A DNA stretch of 32,691 bases from an uncultured Lamprocystis sp. (GCF_903933125.1 NZ_CAIZIZ010000421.1:1-32691), one strand, 5' to 3'; shown: positions 15,336 to 23,122, counted from the first letter of the stretch. Notes: generated by a model not told the origin, from the letters alone. Made by a program: numbers and translations.

Positions 15336-18300
15336 GCACTGCCCTCGGCGGTGATGGACACATAGGCCGCCCCGGTGCCGAAGCGGGTCAGACGCTCGGC
15401 GAGCTTCTCGGCGGTGTCGCCCGCGAGGGCGAGTCCGGCGTCATCAAAGCGGATGTCGAAGCGGGCTTCGACCACCTTTTCCTTGGCCGCGCGCAGTTGG
15501 GGGTCCAGGAAGTCCTTCACCGGTTGCGCATCGGTGGGCGGGCCGTTGAATTCGATCTCCAGGGTGCCGCCGTCCGTGGTCACATAGCTGCCGCTCAAGG
15601 CGACCTGTTTCGTGGCGCCCTGGACGGCCGCGACCAGACCCAGGAGGCGGAAGGCGTCGGTGGCGTCGAAGAGCCGCAACGCGATGGTGCGGATATGGGT
15701 GAACTTGCGTGCCCGCGCCCGCTCCCAGAGTTTGGTGAGGGCCTCCTTGAGGACGCCTTCCTCGGTCAGTGTCCCATCCGGCGGCGGCGGAGGTGGCGGC
15801 GGCGGAGGTGGCGGGTCCGGGTCCGGATCTGGTGGCGGCGGGGGTGGCGGTGGCGGAGGTGGCTCGGCCACCTTGGGCCAGATGCCGTTGGTCTTGGCGT
15901 AGGCGGAGGTATGGACGAAGGACTGCTCGTCGATATGGATGCTGGCCCAAGGATCGCCCATGCCACAGGTCAGTTCGCCGCTTTGGTAGACGTACTCGCC
16001 CAGCTCGATGCCGCGGCGGATACCTTTCACGAAGCAGTCGTCGCCGACCAGGATGGGCAGCGCCGGGTCCCGCCGGAACTCGGCGCGCAGGGCGGCGGTG
16101 GTGAGGGTGCCTTTCTTGAGTGGGGTACGGTCGCGGATATAGGTTGGCGAATCCGGCTCGTCCTCGGGCAGGCGCAGCTTGTTGTTGGCGCGCAGCACCT
16201 CGATCACCTGCTTTTGGCCCTGCCCGGGCTTCTCGGAGGCACCCTGAACGTCAATGGCGGTGTGGGCGAGGTCAAGGTTGGCCCCGTCGATGCGGTGCTT
16301 GGAGGCATAGAACACGTGTCGGTAGCACTGCTGGATGGCCAGGGCCAGTTCCTGCTCGGAGCGTTGGTACCATTCCCTGATGCGGTCTTGCTGGTGGTCC
16401 GGGAATTCGTTGAGGCGTTCCGGGCGGCGCAGCTCGTTCAGTGCCAGGCGCCGGACCATCTTGTGCTTCATCTCCTCCTTGCGGGCCTGATCGGCCAGCA
16501 GGAAGACCAGGTTGTTGCGGTTTTTCCGCAGGCCCCCCGCCACGTCCTTGTACTCGTAGATACGGCCCACCAGTTCCGGGATCGCCACGTTGTCGCCCGC
16601 CACTTCCACCGCGTCGTAACCCAACAGGACCAGCGCCGGCTTGCCGTCGCCCGTATCGTCCGAGACCTCGTAGGGGCCGCCGGGGAAGGGGTAGAGGTTG
16701 AAGACGGTCCCGCCAAAGATGGACTTGATCCGGTCGTTGAGCTGGGCGCGGGCCTCCCCGGGGTCCGCCTGGTGCTCCTGTCGGCGCAGGATCTGGGTCA
16801 GATTAGCCTCGGCGGAAAAGCGCAGGGGCACGTTCGGACGGTCGTCCAGATAGGCCGAGCCCTGCACAAATCGCCGCCGGGCGTCGTCGATAAAACTGAG
16901 ATCCGTGCCGGGCGAGAGGATGGAGTAGCGCAGTTCCTCGGGGGTCGCGCCCTTGAGATTTTCGTTGAAGGCCAGGGTGTGGAACAGGATCGCCCGACCC
17001 AGGTAGGAGCCGTAGGGGGCGAGCCCTTGGTAATGTTCGGCATCGAGCTGTTGGGCCAGGGCGCTCTGATCCCCGTCCACGGCGGCCACATCCGATTTGA
17101 TGGCCGGTACGAACTGGCGCTGCCCCAGACGGGTGACGATCTCCTGGCGGATGGGTTCGAAACCCAAATCCAGATGGTGCAGGTGGATGGCGTAGGCGTC
17201 CGCGGGGCGCTGCTCCCACACCCTGGCCACGCTCCTGGCGAGCAATCGGAGCATGCCGCGCACCCGTTGGAAATTGCCCAGGGTGGACATCTTCTCGCGC
17301 AGGGTGTCGATCAACTCCGGGTGCAGAGGGTAACCTGCCGCGAAGGCTTCGAGCCGGGAATCACCAATGCCGGCGGGCGGCAGTTGGTCCCGATGCTGCT
17401 CCCAGAGCCGGCGATAGGACGCGATGACGACCGCGGCCCCGGCGTCGTCGATGCGGGTGAACAGCCGGCGGCGGAGAATCTTGACCGTCTCGTCCTCCTC
17501 AGTTGGATCGAGTAGCGCGGCCTTGCGGGCCGAGACGCTCTCCGCCTCCTCCATCTTGTCGGCGATGAACTGGTTCTCGTCGGTGTAGGCGTCGGTGGCC
17601 TTGCCGCCCTTGCCGATCGCGAGCGTATAGACCACGACGGCGTTGGGCGCGCTTTCCACGGCCTTGAAGAGGGCTGTGAGGAAGGCTGTGAGCTGGCCGC
17701 CCGCAGCCTCGCGCTCCCGCACCTTGAGCTTGCGCAGGTAGACCGACAATTCGTCGATCAGGATGAGCGTCGGCTCGCCGCCGAACAGCTCCTGGATGGT
17801 CGCGGCGCCGGGCGCCCCGCCCTCCTCGTCGCTGCGGCGCACCCGCTCGTAGCCTTCCCGGCCGGCCAGGGCATAGGCGATCTCGCCCCAAGGGGTAAAA
17901 GCGCGCAGGTCGGATGCCAGTGGACGCCCGTTCAAGGGGTCGGCGTTCTCGCCATCGAAGGCGGCGATCCGGACCCGAGCCCTGGGCAGCAACGCGGGGT
18001 CGAGAAATTCGTCGGCGTTCGGCACGCCGGCCATCCCGTTGATGGCGTGGGTGAGCGCGATCAGTGCATGGGTCTTGCCGCCGCCGTAGTTGGTGTCCAA
18101 CCGGAAGATCGACGCCACCTGGTGGGGGTTGCCCGTCAGGCGCAGACAGACGTTGCGCAGCAGGTCTTGCAGCCCGCGGGTGGGGTGCGTGTTGGCGAAG
18201 AATCGGACCGGGTCCAGGTACTCTTTGGGCGCGTCGCCACGCAGCACCTGGGCGAGGTCCGCGGCGAAATCCGACTCCGAGATGGTCCCTTGGAGCACGT

Positions 18301-18343
18301 CCCGGCGCGGTTCGCACAGATCGAAAATGGTCGGCAAGGTCAT
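15332..18343 (-). CDS. DUF499 domain AAA+-like ATPase, defence-associated
   Basis: 1003 aa. The P-loop is TNYGGGKTHA (84-93, Lys90) and Walker B is LILIDELS (193-200), set in the long DUF499 region. Residues about 825-857 are a low-complexity proline-aspartate tract, followed by a C-terminal helical/beta domain of ~150 residues. DUF499 ATPases occur with DUF1156 methylases and PLD-helicases in phage-defence islands. I chose ATG 18343 (MTLPTIFDLCEPRRDV) because it has an AGGAA ribosome-binding site and matches the duplicated leader. A longer frame to 18484 is only read-through of that leader. The poly-Pro linker probably separates motor and partner-binding parts. Confidence 0.92.
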   Translation of the reverse strand: MTLPTIFDLCEPRRDVLQGTISESDFAADLAQVLRGDAPKEYLDPVRFFANTHPTRGLQDLLRNVCLRLTGNPHQVASIFRLDTNYGGGKTHALIALTHAINGMAGVPNADEFLDPALLPRARVRIAAFDGENADPLNGRPLASDLRAFTPWGEIAYALAGREGYERVRRSDEEGGAPGAATIQELFGGEPTLILIDELSVYLRKLKVREREAAGGQLTAFLTALFKAVESAPNAVVVYTLAIGKGGKATDAYTDENQFIADKMEEAESVSARKAALLDPTEEDETVKILRRRLFTRIDDAGAAVVIASYRRLWEQHRDQLPPAGIGDSRLEAFAAGYPLHPELIDTLREKMSTLGNFQRVRGMLRLLARSVARVWEQRPADAYAIHLHHLDLGFEPIRQEIVTRLGQRQFVPAIKSDVAAVDGDQSALAQQLDAEHYQGLAPYGSYLGRAILFHTLAFNENLKGATPEELRYSILSPGTDLSFIDDARRRFVQGSAYLDDRPNVPLRFSAEANLTQILRRQEHQADPGEARAQLNDRIKSIFGGTVFNLYPFPGGPYEVSDDTGDGKPALVLLGYDAVEVAGDNVAIPELVGRIYEYKDVAGGLRKNRNNLVFLLADQARKEEMKHKMVRRLALNELRRPERLNEFPDHQQDRIREWYQRSEQELALAIQQCYRHVFYASKHRIDGANLDLAHTAIDVQGASEKPGQGQKQVIEVLRANNKLRLPEDEPDSPTYIRDRTPLKKGTLTTAALRAEFRRDPALPILVGDDCFVKGIRRGIELGEYVYQSGELTCGMGDPWASIHIDEQSFVHTSAYAKTNGIWPKVAEPPPPPPPPPPPDPDPDPPPPPPPPPPPPDGTLTEEGVLKEALTKLWERARARKFTHIRTIALRLFDATDAFRLLGLVAAVQGATKQVALSGSYVTTDGGTLEIEFNGPPTDAQPVKDFLDPQLRAAKEKVVEARFDIRFDDAGLALAGDTAEKLAERLTRFGTGAAYVSITAEGSA

Positions 18344-18415
18344 TGTCCGTAAATTCCTGCAATCGGCTCGCGAACTCGGCGGAAGTCTATGGCTATGATA
18401 CCTCTTAACTTCAGG
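18327..18415 (-). promoter_or_regulatory. Leader/RBS block shared with the AlbA gene, copy A
   Basis: About 89 nt covering the DUF499 start codon and upstream DNA (GGTATCAT..GAG-TTCGCGAGC..GCAGGA..GGACAATGACC). It matches 20383-20473 with scattered substitutions and small gaps. It includes the ribosome-binding site and the first six codons. A promoter is likely here but its boxes are not clear. Confidence 0.6.
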
Positions 18416-18544
18416 CAGCAGTGATCGCGCCTGCATTTGCCCGCTTCGCCAAGGGCGCCTATGGGCACCAGTGCCAGCTCTCAATCAGGCGCGTTGCCCT
18501 GGCGTCTGCAAACCGGGCTTGGCCGCACATATTAACGGTCACTC

Positions 18545-18600
18545 AAATGCTCGCGCGCAATTCCGCGCGCATTCTTTCCAAGAAAATGCGCGGACAATGC
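18545..18600 (-). terminator. Hairpin cluster after the AlbA gene, candidate terminator
   Basis: On the minus strand, just after the AlbA stop, GCGCG-CATTGTC-CGCGC is followed by ATTTTCTT. Next comes a second hairpin, AATGCGCGCGGAATTGCGCG (arms GCGCGC around GGAATT). This could end the AlbA transcript before the DUF499 leader begins. The T-tract is interrupted, so the call is weak. Confidence 0.35.
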
Positions 18601-18607
18601 GCGCCGC

Positions 18608-20332
18608 TCATTTCTGCCCGAGATCGAGACGGTAACAGGCCGAGCGCCCTGCGCCGTCGAGCAGGATCTTCGGGGTCTCCGCCCGCAGCTCCAGCATCAG
18701 GCGCACCACCTGGTTTCTGTCGTAGTGGGTGATCTGCCGGATCTCCTGATTGCTGAGTCCAGGCCCGCCGCGGCGCGCGCGATCCTTCAGGACACTGAGA
18801 ATACGGGTCTTGGCCGCCTCCCAGGCGATGCGCCGGTCGCGCTCGGGATGGCCGGGGCCGGCCAGTTGACGGTGCAGGTCGGGACGTAGCGCCCAGTAGG
18901 TGCCGCGCCCGGTTCCGCCGCGCTCCAGATAGCCCAGGCCGGTCTCCATGTCGTTGAGCAGCTCGCGGGCCTCGGGCTCGGTGCGCTGGCACAGGCGCGC
19001 CGCGGTGGCCGTGTCCAACTCCGGATGGCCGAGCAGATGATGGAGCACCAGCAAGTGCTCCACGCTCAGGACGCGCCCGGCCTTGCCCTCGTCCGCGACG
19101 AAGAGCCGGAAGGGGGCGGAGATGGGCTGTTTACGGAACCGGACCAGCACGGATTCGCCTTGCTCGGCGAGGGTGGGCGGGGCCTTGCCCTCCATCAGCA
19201 TTGCCTGAAACATGCGACGCACCCCCAGGTTCATGCGATTGACCAGGCGCAGACGCACCAGGGCGTTGACCAGCAAGGGGTTCCGCGGGACCGGGCGATG
19301 GCGCAGGATGTTCTCCGGCGAGACACCGCCGATGAATCCGCCGGCATTGGCGATCTCGATAAGGTCCGGGTACTGGCTCACCAGCAGCGGGCCGCCGACG
19401 CGGAAATCCTGGTGGCACAGGGCGTTCATCAGGGCCTCGCGGAGTGCGATCTCCGGATAGGCGCGGTATTCGTGGTGGAAGAGCCCAAGTTCCAGGGTGC
19501 TGATGGGGTTGTCGGCCATGATGCGGTCGAGGATGCGGTTCAGGGCCACGGGCAGGGCATCGTTGCCGTCCACGCGGTCGCTGTAGCCCAAGTCGCTCGT
19601 CATGCGCGCATGGGTCCAGACATAGCGCGGCAGGTGGCGGCGCAGGGCGTCGGGGTGTCCGGCCAGGAAGAGACCGGCGAAGGACAGCCGGCCATCCCGG
19701 AGCAGGTCCAGCGCGGCGAGGAGGTCGTGGTCGGAGAGATGCAGCAGGTCCTCCGGGGCGCTCTCCCGGCGCGCCGCATCGCGCAAGTGCTCCATGGCGG
19801 CGGCCGAGAGCAGGTCCGCCGGGCGGCCTTCGACGTGCCCGGCGGTAAAATCGGTCTCGCCGGTCTCGACCAGGACGCGGCGGCGTAGGCTGCCCGTCAT
19901 GGGTTGGCAGTCTTTGCCGATGCGCACCTTGGCTCGCCCCTGGCTGTCGGTATAGGGCGGCAGGCCGCCGTAGACCTGCATCAACAGCAGGCGCCCGGTG
20001 CCTTCCGGCACCATCAATTCCTCGAAGACCGGCGTGAGCCGCGGGTCCGTGCGGTCATAGACGGCCTTCAGCAGCAGGTTGATGTCGATCTCCGCGGGTA
20101 CGCCCAGGAGGGCGGCCGCGCGGCCTACCACCCGGTCGCGTACCCCGAAGACCACGGTGCCACCGCCACCGTTGGCCATGCAGACGGCCATTTCGACCAC
20201 CTGGTCCACGGCCTTCTCGCGGCTGCGCTCGGGCCACTCTTTGAAGTCGAGGTCCTGATCCTCCAGGGCATCCGCGGTTGCTGCGTCCAGCTCAGGCAGC
20301 AGGGCCTCGATGTCGCGCAGGGTCCGGGGCAT
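18608..20332 (-). CDS. AlbA_2/Schlafen-like ATP-binding protein
   Basis: 574 aa. The N-terminal AlbA_2 domain (about 22-140) has LDFKEW, ANGGGGTVVFGVRD (53-66) and the later IGKDCQPMTG. A central RecG-like/HATPase_c_4 region follows, with REALMNALCHQDF (about 297-309) and the glycine-rich GGFIGGVSPEN. The C-terminal ~130 residues hold winged-helix-like DNA-binding segments (LSNQEIRQITHYDRNQVVRL). Such proteins act as regulators or Schlafen-type nucleases in defence islands. The start ATG 20332 is preceded by AAGGAG inside the scar ORF. It lies between Fic and DUF499 on the same strand. Whether it is nuclease or regulator cannot be told here. Confidence 0.88.
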   Translation of the reverse strand: MPRTLRDIEALLPELDAATADALEDQDLDFKEWPERSREKAVDQVVEMAVCMANGGGGTVVFGVRDRVVGRAAALLGVPAEIDINLLLKAVYDRTDPRLTPVFEELMVPEGTGRLLLMQVYGGLPPYTDSQGRAKVRIGKDCQPMTGSLRRRVLVETGETDFTAGHVEGRPADLLSAAAMEHLRDAARRESAPEDLLHLSDHDLLAALDLLRDGRLSFAGLFLAGHPDALRRHLPRYVWTHARMTSDLGYSDRVDGNDALPVALNRILDRIMADNPISTLELGLFHHEYRAYPEIALREALMNALCHQDFRVGGPLLVSQYPDLIEIANAGGFIGGVSPENILRHRPVPRNPLLVNALVRLRLVNRMNLGVRRMFQAMLMEGKAPPTLAEQGESVLVRFRKQPISAPFRLFVADEGKAGRVLSVEHLLVLHHLLGHPELDTATAARLCQRTEPEARELLNDMETGLGYLERGGTGRGTYWALRPDLHRQLAGPGHPERDRRIAWEAAKTRILSVLKDRARRGGPGLSNQEIRQITHYDRNQVVRLMLELRAETPKILLDGAGRSACYRLDLGQK

Positions 20333-20339
20333 GCGACCT

Positions 20340-20399
20340 CTACTCCTTGGGATCGATCAGGAGGGCGCTGACGGTCCGGGAGATGGTCGGCGAGGTCAT
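20340..20399 (-). pseudogene. 19-codon scar ORF joining DUF499 start to DUF7680 end
   Basis: Reads MTSPTISRTVSALLIDPKE then stop. The first six residues mirror the DUF499 start (MTLPTI) and the last mirror the DUF7680 end (LLIDPKA), including the flanking DNA TGATCGATCCCAAGG. It sits at the same place in the duplicated leader and ends 7 nt before the AlbA ATG, supplying the AAGGAG ribosome-binding site. It looks like a deletion product of a former DUF499-DUF7680 pair. It could still be translated as a leader peptide. Confidence 0.55.
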
Positions 20400-20473
20400 T
20401 GTCAGAAAAACTCCTGCGATCTGCTCGCAAACTGGGCGTGTAGTCGGTCAAGATGATACCCCGTCAAGTCAGG
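20383..20473 (-). promoter_or_regulatory. Leader/RBS block, copy B (upstream of AlbA)
   Basis: 91 nt matching 18327-18415: GGGGTATCAT, AGTTTGCGAGCAGATCGCAG, GACAATGACCTCGCCGACCA. It starts 27 nt after the Fic stop codon. The duplication would put the AlbA gene and DUF499 under similar translational or transcriptional control. Confidence 0.6.
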
Positions 20474-20500
20474 CTCCGGCGATCACACCGGCTATCACTA

Positions 20501-21526
20501 TCAGTGAGTGTCCTGGGTCAGGTCCTGCGCCACCTGTTGTCCTGACCGGGTCAGACGGTATTGCTGTCTGGGACTCTTCGGCGTATCGGGATGTGTCTGC
20601 TCCAGCCAACCAGCGGCGAGCGCCGGTTGCAGATAATCGTAGAGAAAGGTTGGGCGATGGGATAATCTTAGCAGCAGCATCAAAGACTTGGCCGAGTAGC
20701 AGCCGTCCCCCATCGACGCGAGCAGTCGCCGAACTTGTTCGGTAGCTTGTGCGGTTGCTTGTTCGGTCTGGTGGGCACCCAGGGCCTTCCGGATCACACC
20801 CAACATGAAGGCGATAAAAGGCGTCGATGCGCCCTCGTGGGTACTGTCAGCCAGCGCCCGATAATAGTCGCCCTGATGGGCATGGACGATGCTCTCGACT
20901 GGCAGATCGGCAAACAGCGGTTTCCAGCGGCTCAGGATCAGGCTTTGCCAGAGCCGACCCATGCGCCCGTTGCCGTCGTCAAAGGGGTGGATGAATTCAA
21001 ATTCATAATGGAAGACGCAACTGGCGATCAGTGGGTGGACCTCGCACCCGTGCAGCCAGCCGAACAGGCTCTCCATCAAGCCGCGGACGCGACTGGCGGG
21101 TGGCGCCATGTGGACCACCGCGCTACCCGACATGACCCCGACACCACCGCTACGATAAGCGCCAGGCCGATCCACCAGGCCGGCCATCAGCAGGGCATGG
21201 GCGGCGAGCAGGTCATCCTCCAACGCCGGGTTCCAGATCGCGAACCGGTCGTAGGCCAGCAGTGCGTTGCGTACCTCCTGGACCTCGCGGGGTGGGGCAA
21301 TCACCCGCTTCCCCTCCAGGATCGCGGTGATCTGCTGCTCGCTCAAGGTATTGCCTTCAATCGCCAATGAGCCCTGAATGGTACGGATACGATTGACGCG
21401 CCGCAGCCGCAGGGCGGCGGCGGAATCCCCGGCCTGGGCATACTGGCCGACCTGCTCGGCGATGTCGGCGATGAGCGCGACGATGGCGGGGGTGATCGCG
21501 AACGGTGGTGAATAGGGGGCGATCAT
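20501..21526 (-). CDS. Fic-domain AMP transferase (class II)
   Basis: 341 aa. The Fic core motif HPFDDGNGRMGR (180-191) is complete, so NMP transfer from ATP to a hydroxyl on a protein target is expected. The N-terminal SLAIEG (53-58) matches the class II inhibitory motif [S/T]xxxE[G/N], with Glu57 as the auto-inhibitory residue. The C-terminal ~100 residues form a winged-helix-like domain (SAKSLMLLLRLSHRPTFLYD), so it may bind DNA and regulate itself. It is co-oriented with, and 27 nt from, the AlbA leader. The target is unknown. It may act as a host-damaging arm of the island, or may be unrelated cargo. Confidence 0.93.
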   Translation of the reverse strand: MIAPYSPPFAITPAIVALIADIAEQVGQYAQAGDSAAALRLRRVNRIRTIQGSLAIEGNTLSEQQITAILEGKRVIAPPREVQEVRNALLAYDRFAIWNPALEDDLLAAHALLMAGLVDRPGAYRSGGVGVMSGSAVVHMAPPASRVRGLMESLFGWLHGCEVHPLIASCVFHYEFEFIHPFDDGNGRMGRLWQSLILSRWKPLFADLPVESIVHAHQGDYYRALADSTHEGASTPFIAFMLGVIRKALGAHQTEQATAQATEQVRRLLASMGDGCYSAKSLMLLLRLSHRPTFLYDYLQPALAAGWLEQTHPDTPKSPRQQYRLTRSGQQVAQDLTQDTH

Positions 21527-21536
21527 GGGCTTCGAC

Positions 21537-21892
21537 TCAATCCCGCATTGCGCAACTAGTTGATTCTATCTCGCCGACGCGTCTCAGTACCGTCGCGATC
21601 ACCTGCGCCGAGATTCGGAAGTCGGAGCCGTGCAGACGGGTAAACGCGTCCCGCGCCGAACCGATCAGCCCCCGCGTCTTGGCCATCCCGATGATCGCCG
21701 CGGTGCCGGCCACGGCCAGGCTATGCTCCATGGCGACCGCACGGCCGGCGCGCTCGTCCATCAACACCAGGCTGGCCCCGGGGTGAGCCAGGGCGAGGCG
21801 AATGCAGGCGGCTTCTCCCTCATCGAGGTCAGGGAGCACCAAGTCGCCTCGCTGGGCTTGTTCTTGAGTCCGCTGACGTTGACGGTCTCCAT
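21537..21892 (-). pseudogene. Antitoxin-DUF3368 toxin fusion relic
   Basis: A start with a good ribosome-binding site (GGGAGC, ATG 21892) encodes METVNVSGLKNKPSEA, an antitoxin N-terminus. A shift of one frame then gives DLVLPDLDEGEAACIRLALA through MDERAGRAVA to FRISAQVIATVLRRVGE, the C-terminal half of a DUF3368 PIN toxin. Most of the antitoxin and the toxin N-terminus, with its first catalytic aspartate, are gone. The longer open frame up to 22244 comes from antisense of the tRNA fragment and is spurious. Confidence 0.65.
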
Positions 21893-22195
21893 GCCTAGCT
21901 CCCATGGGAATATCTGATGGGCATAATCTTAGCAAAGGCACGCGCCGCTTCACCTTGGGGAGCGCTGTAGCGCGACGCCTTTTTTGGAGCACGCTGGTGA
22001 TGATGTGGCACGGCACCTTTGCGCGAGAGTAGGACGCACAGATGCCCCCTGGGGTGCTGGCCGCGGCCTGGATGGCGTGACGGAAACGTGACGCCGTCAG
22101 GTCAGGTGCCGCTCCCGCGTGTCTTTCGCAGTCACAGTAGCGTGGGGCAGGATGTGCTAAAGTGTTGACTCTAAAGCGTTGTTTTGGCGACCGCG
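21893..22195. other. Gap of about 300 nt at the right end of the island
   Basis: Holds the promoter region of the toxin-antitoxin relic. I see no gene. An open frame running through it on the minus strand starts in the antisense of the tRNA fragment and has no protein-like composition. Confidence 0.5.
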
Positions 22196-22289
22196 TGGCT
22201 ACGAACCAGGGGGTCGGGAGTTCGAATCTCTCCGGGCGCGCCAATTAAGACAACGGTTTAGACTCAATCGGGTGTAGGCCGTTTTTGTT
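22196..22289 (+). repeat. attR-like direct repeat (tRNA-Arg 3' fragment + terminator)
   Basis: Copy of 4143-4236 that lacks the tRNA 5' half, so it is not a functional tRNA. The included terminator stem CGGTTTAGAC/GTGTAGGCCG has one mismatch but is still followed by TTTTTGTTT. Confidence 0.8.
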
Positions 22290-22377
22290 TGCGCAACCGG
22301 GTCTCGTGCGCGTGAAAGTAGGGGACTGCGCCGACCAACGGATTGTCGCCTAATGCAGTCATCGAGGATCTGACGTC

Positions 22378-22740
22378 GTGCGTGATTGGTCTGAACTCTG
22401 GATGTGGCGCACCGCTTTTATCCTGTGCGTGCTCAGCGTCCTGACGTTGGCTTTGTTGCCCGACGCTGCGCCGCTGATGCTCGTCAGCACAGGTTGGGAC
22501 AAGGCCAACCATGTCCTGGCTTTTTTTGTACTTGGTATGCTGGGCTTGAGGGCATTTCCCGGGGCTGCGTGGCGGGTGGCAGCGGGCCTGTTGGGGTATG
22601 GCGCACTGATTGAGTTACTACAGGGTATGACCACGTGGCGCACGGCGGAGTGGCAGGATTTGCTGCCCGACTTGATCGGAATCACGGCTGCGCTGGGGGT
22701 GCTTGCTGTGCTGCGGCGTGCGCCTTGTCGGGGGACATGA
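22378..22740 (+). CDS. VanZ-like membrane protein
   Basis: 120 aa starting at GTG 22378, with GAGGATC 9 nt before. Four hydrophobic helices are visible: AFILCVLSVLTLALL, HVLAFFVLGMLGL, VAAGLLGYGALIELLQ and LIGITAALGVLAVL. The motif DKANHVLAFFVLG and the end ELLQ-x8-EWQDLLPDLIG are typical of the small gammaproteobacterial VanZ-like family, of unknown function. It is the first core gene to the right of the island. Confidence 0.85.
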   Translation: MRDWSELWMWRTAFILCVLSVLTLALLPDAAPLMLVSTGWDKANHVLAFFVLGMLGLRAFPGAAWRVAAGLLGYGALIELLQGMTTWRTAEWQDLLPDLIGITAALGVLAVLRRAPCRGT

Positions 22741-22800
22741 TCGGGCGCGCTGAAAAAGTGGCGCGGGCCGCCGTCACTGTTCAGGCGCAGCCGGTTTGTG

Positions 22801-22960
22801 GCTGTACTTGGTGAGCCGGCACCTGGCTGTCAGGAGCGGTCCCGATGGTCCATGTGGCGGTCTTCGGTCAGGCTTGTGGCGCAGTCGCGGATTCCAGGTG
22901 ATAGGCCATGTCAACGATCGCTCGACGACGACGTCAACACACCCGATCTCGTCGGCCATC
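22801..22960 (-). pseudogene. Decayed second copy of the DUF29/helicase junction
   Basis: 22801-22910 aligns with 9081-9188 over its whole length with scattered changes. On the minus strand it encodes AYHLESATAPQA-stop (compare AYQLESAAGPHA-stop of the DUF29 protein). Then comes an ATG and, after a frameshift, LLTARCRLTKYS (compare LLTASAWLTKYS of the helicase). Only the junction survives. It lies outside the right att repeat. Confidence 0.7.
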
Positions 22961-23078
22961 CGACAGCGGGAAACCCGCAAGCTGAACCCTGAAGGACGCC
23001 CGCGCCACACATGAAACTCACCCTCGCCGACACCATAAATGCCTCTAAATGCCGGCCAGGTCGCGGCTGGAACTCGTC

Positions 23079-23122
23079 GCGGCCGGGGCCGCTCCTACAG
23101 CGTAGGAGCGGCCCCCGGCCGC
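23079..23122. repeat. Strong palindrome
   Basis: GCGGCCGGGGCCGCTCCTAC (23079-23098), a short AGC loop, then an almost exact inverted copy to 23122. This is a REP-type element and a possible terminator. The 22741-23353 gap otherwise has only the decayed junction and the REP at 23206. Confidence 0.75.

Larger units (their letters stand above)
4143..22289. mobile_element. Genomic island integrated at tRNA-Arg
   Basis: The island is bounded by 94-bp direct repeats made of the 3' half of tRNA-Arg plus its terminator (4143-4236 and 22196-22289). The first 61 bp of the repeats are identical, and three mismatches lie in the terminator. Starting at the anticodon loop is typical for tyrosine-recombinase attachment sites. 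No integrase or excisionase is recognisable inside, so the element seems immobilised or was moved by a helper. Cargo: FitA antitoxin, RAYT, the PLD-helicase/DUF1156/DUF499 defence locus, AlbA, Fic, VapBC, UPF0175 and Panacea genes. SRAP and tRNA on the left and the VanZ gene on the right would be adjacent without it. Confidence 0.75.

Noticed and set aside
15497-17515. 672-codon plus-strand open frame
   Set aside because: Antisense of the DUF499 ATPase, including its repeat-encoded linker.
22190-22244. Protein start MARPERFELPTPWFVA on the minus strand
   Set aside because: This is the well-known false start produced by the antisense of a tRNA. Here it comes from the att copy of tRNA-Arg.
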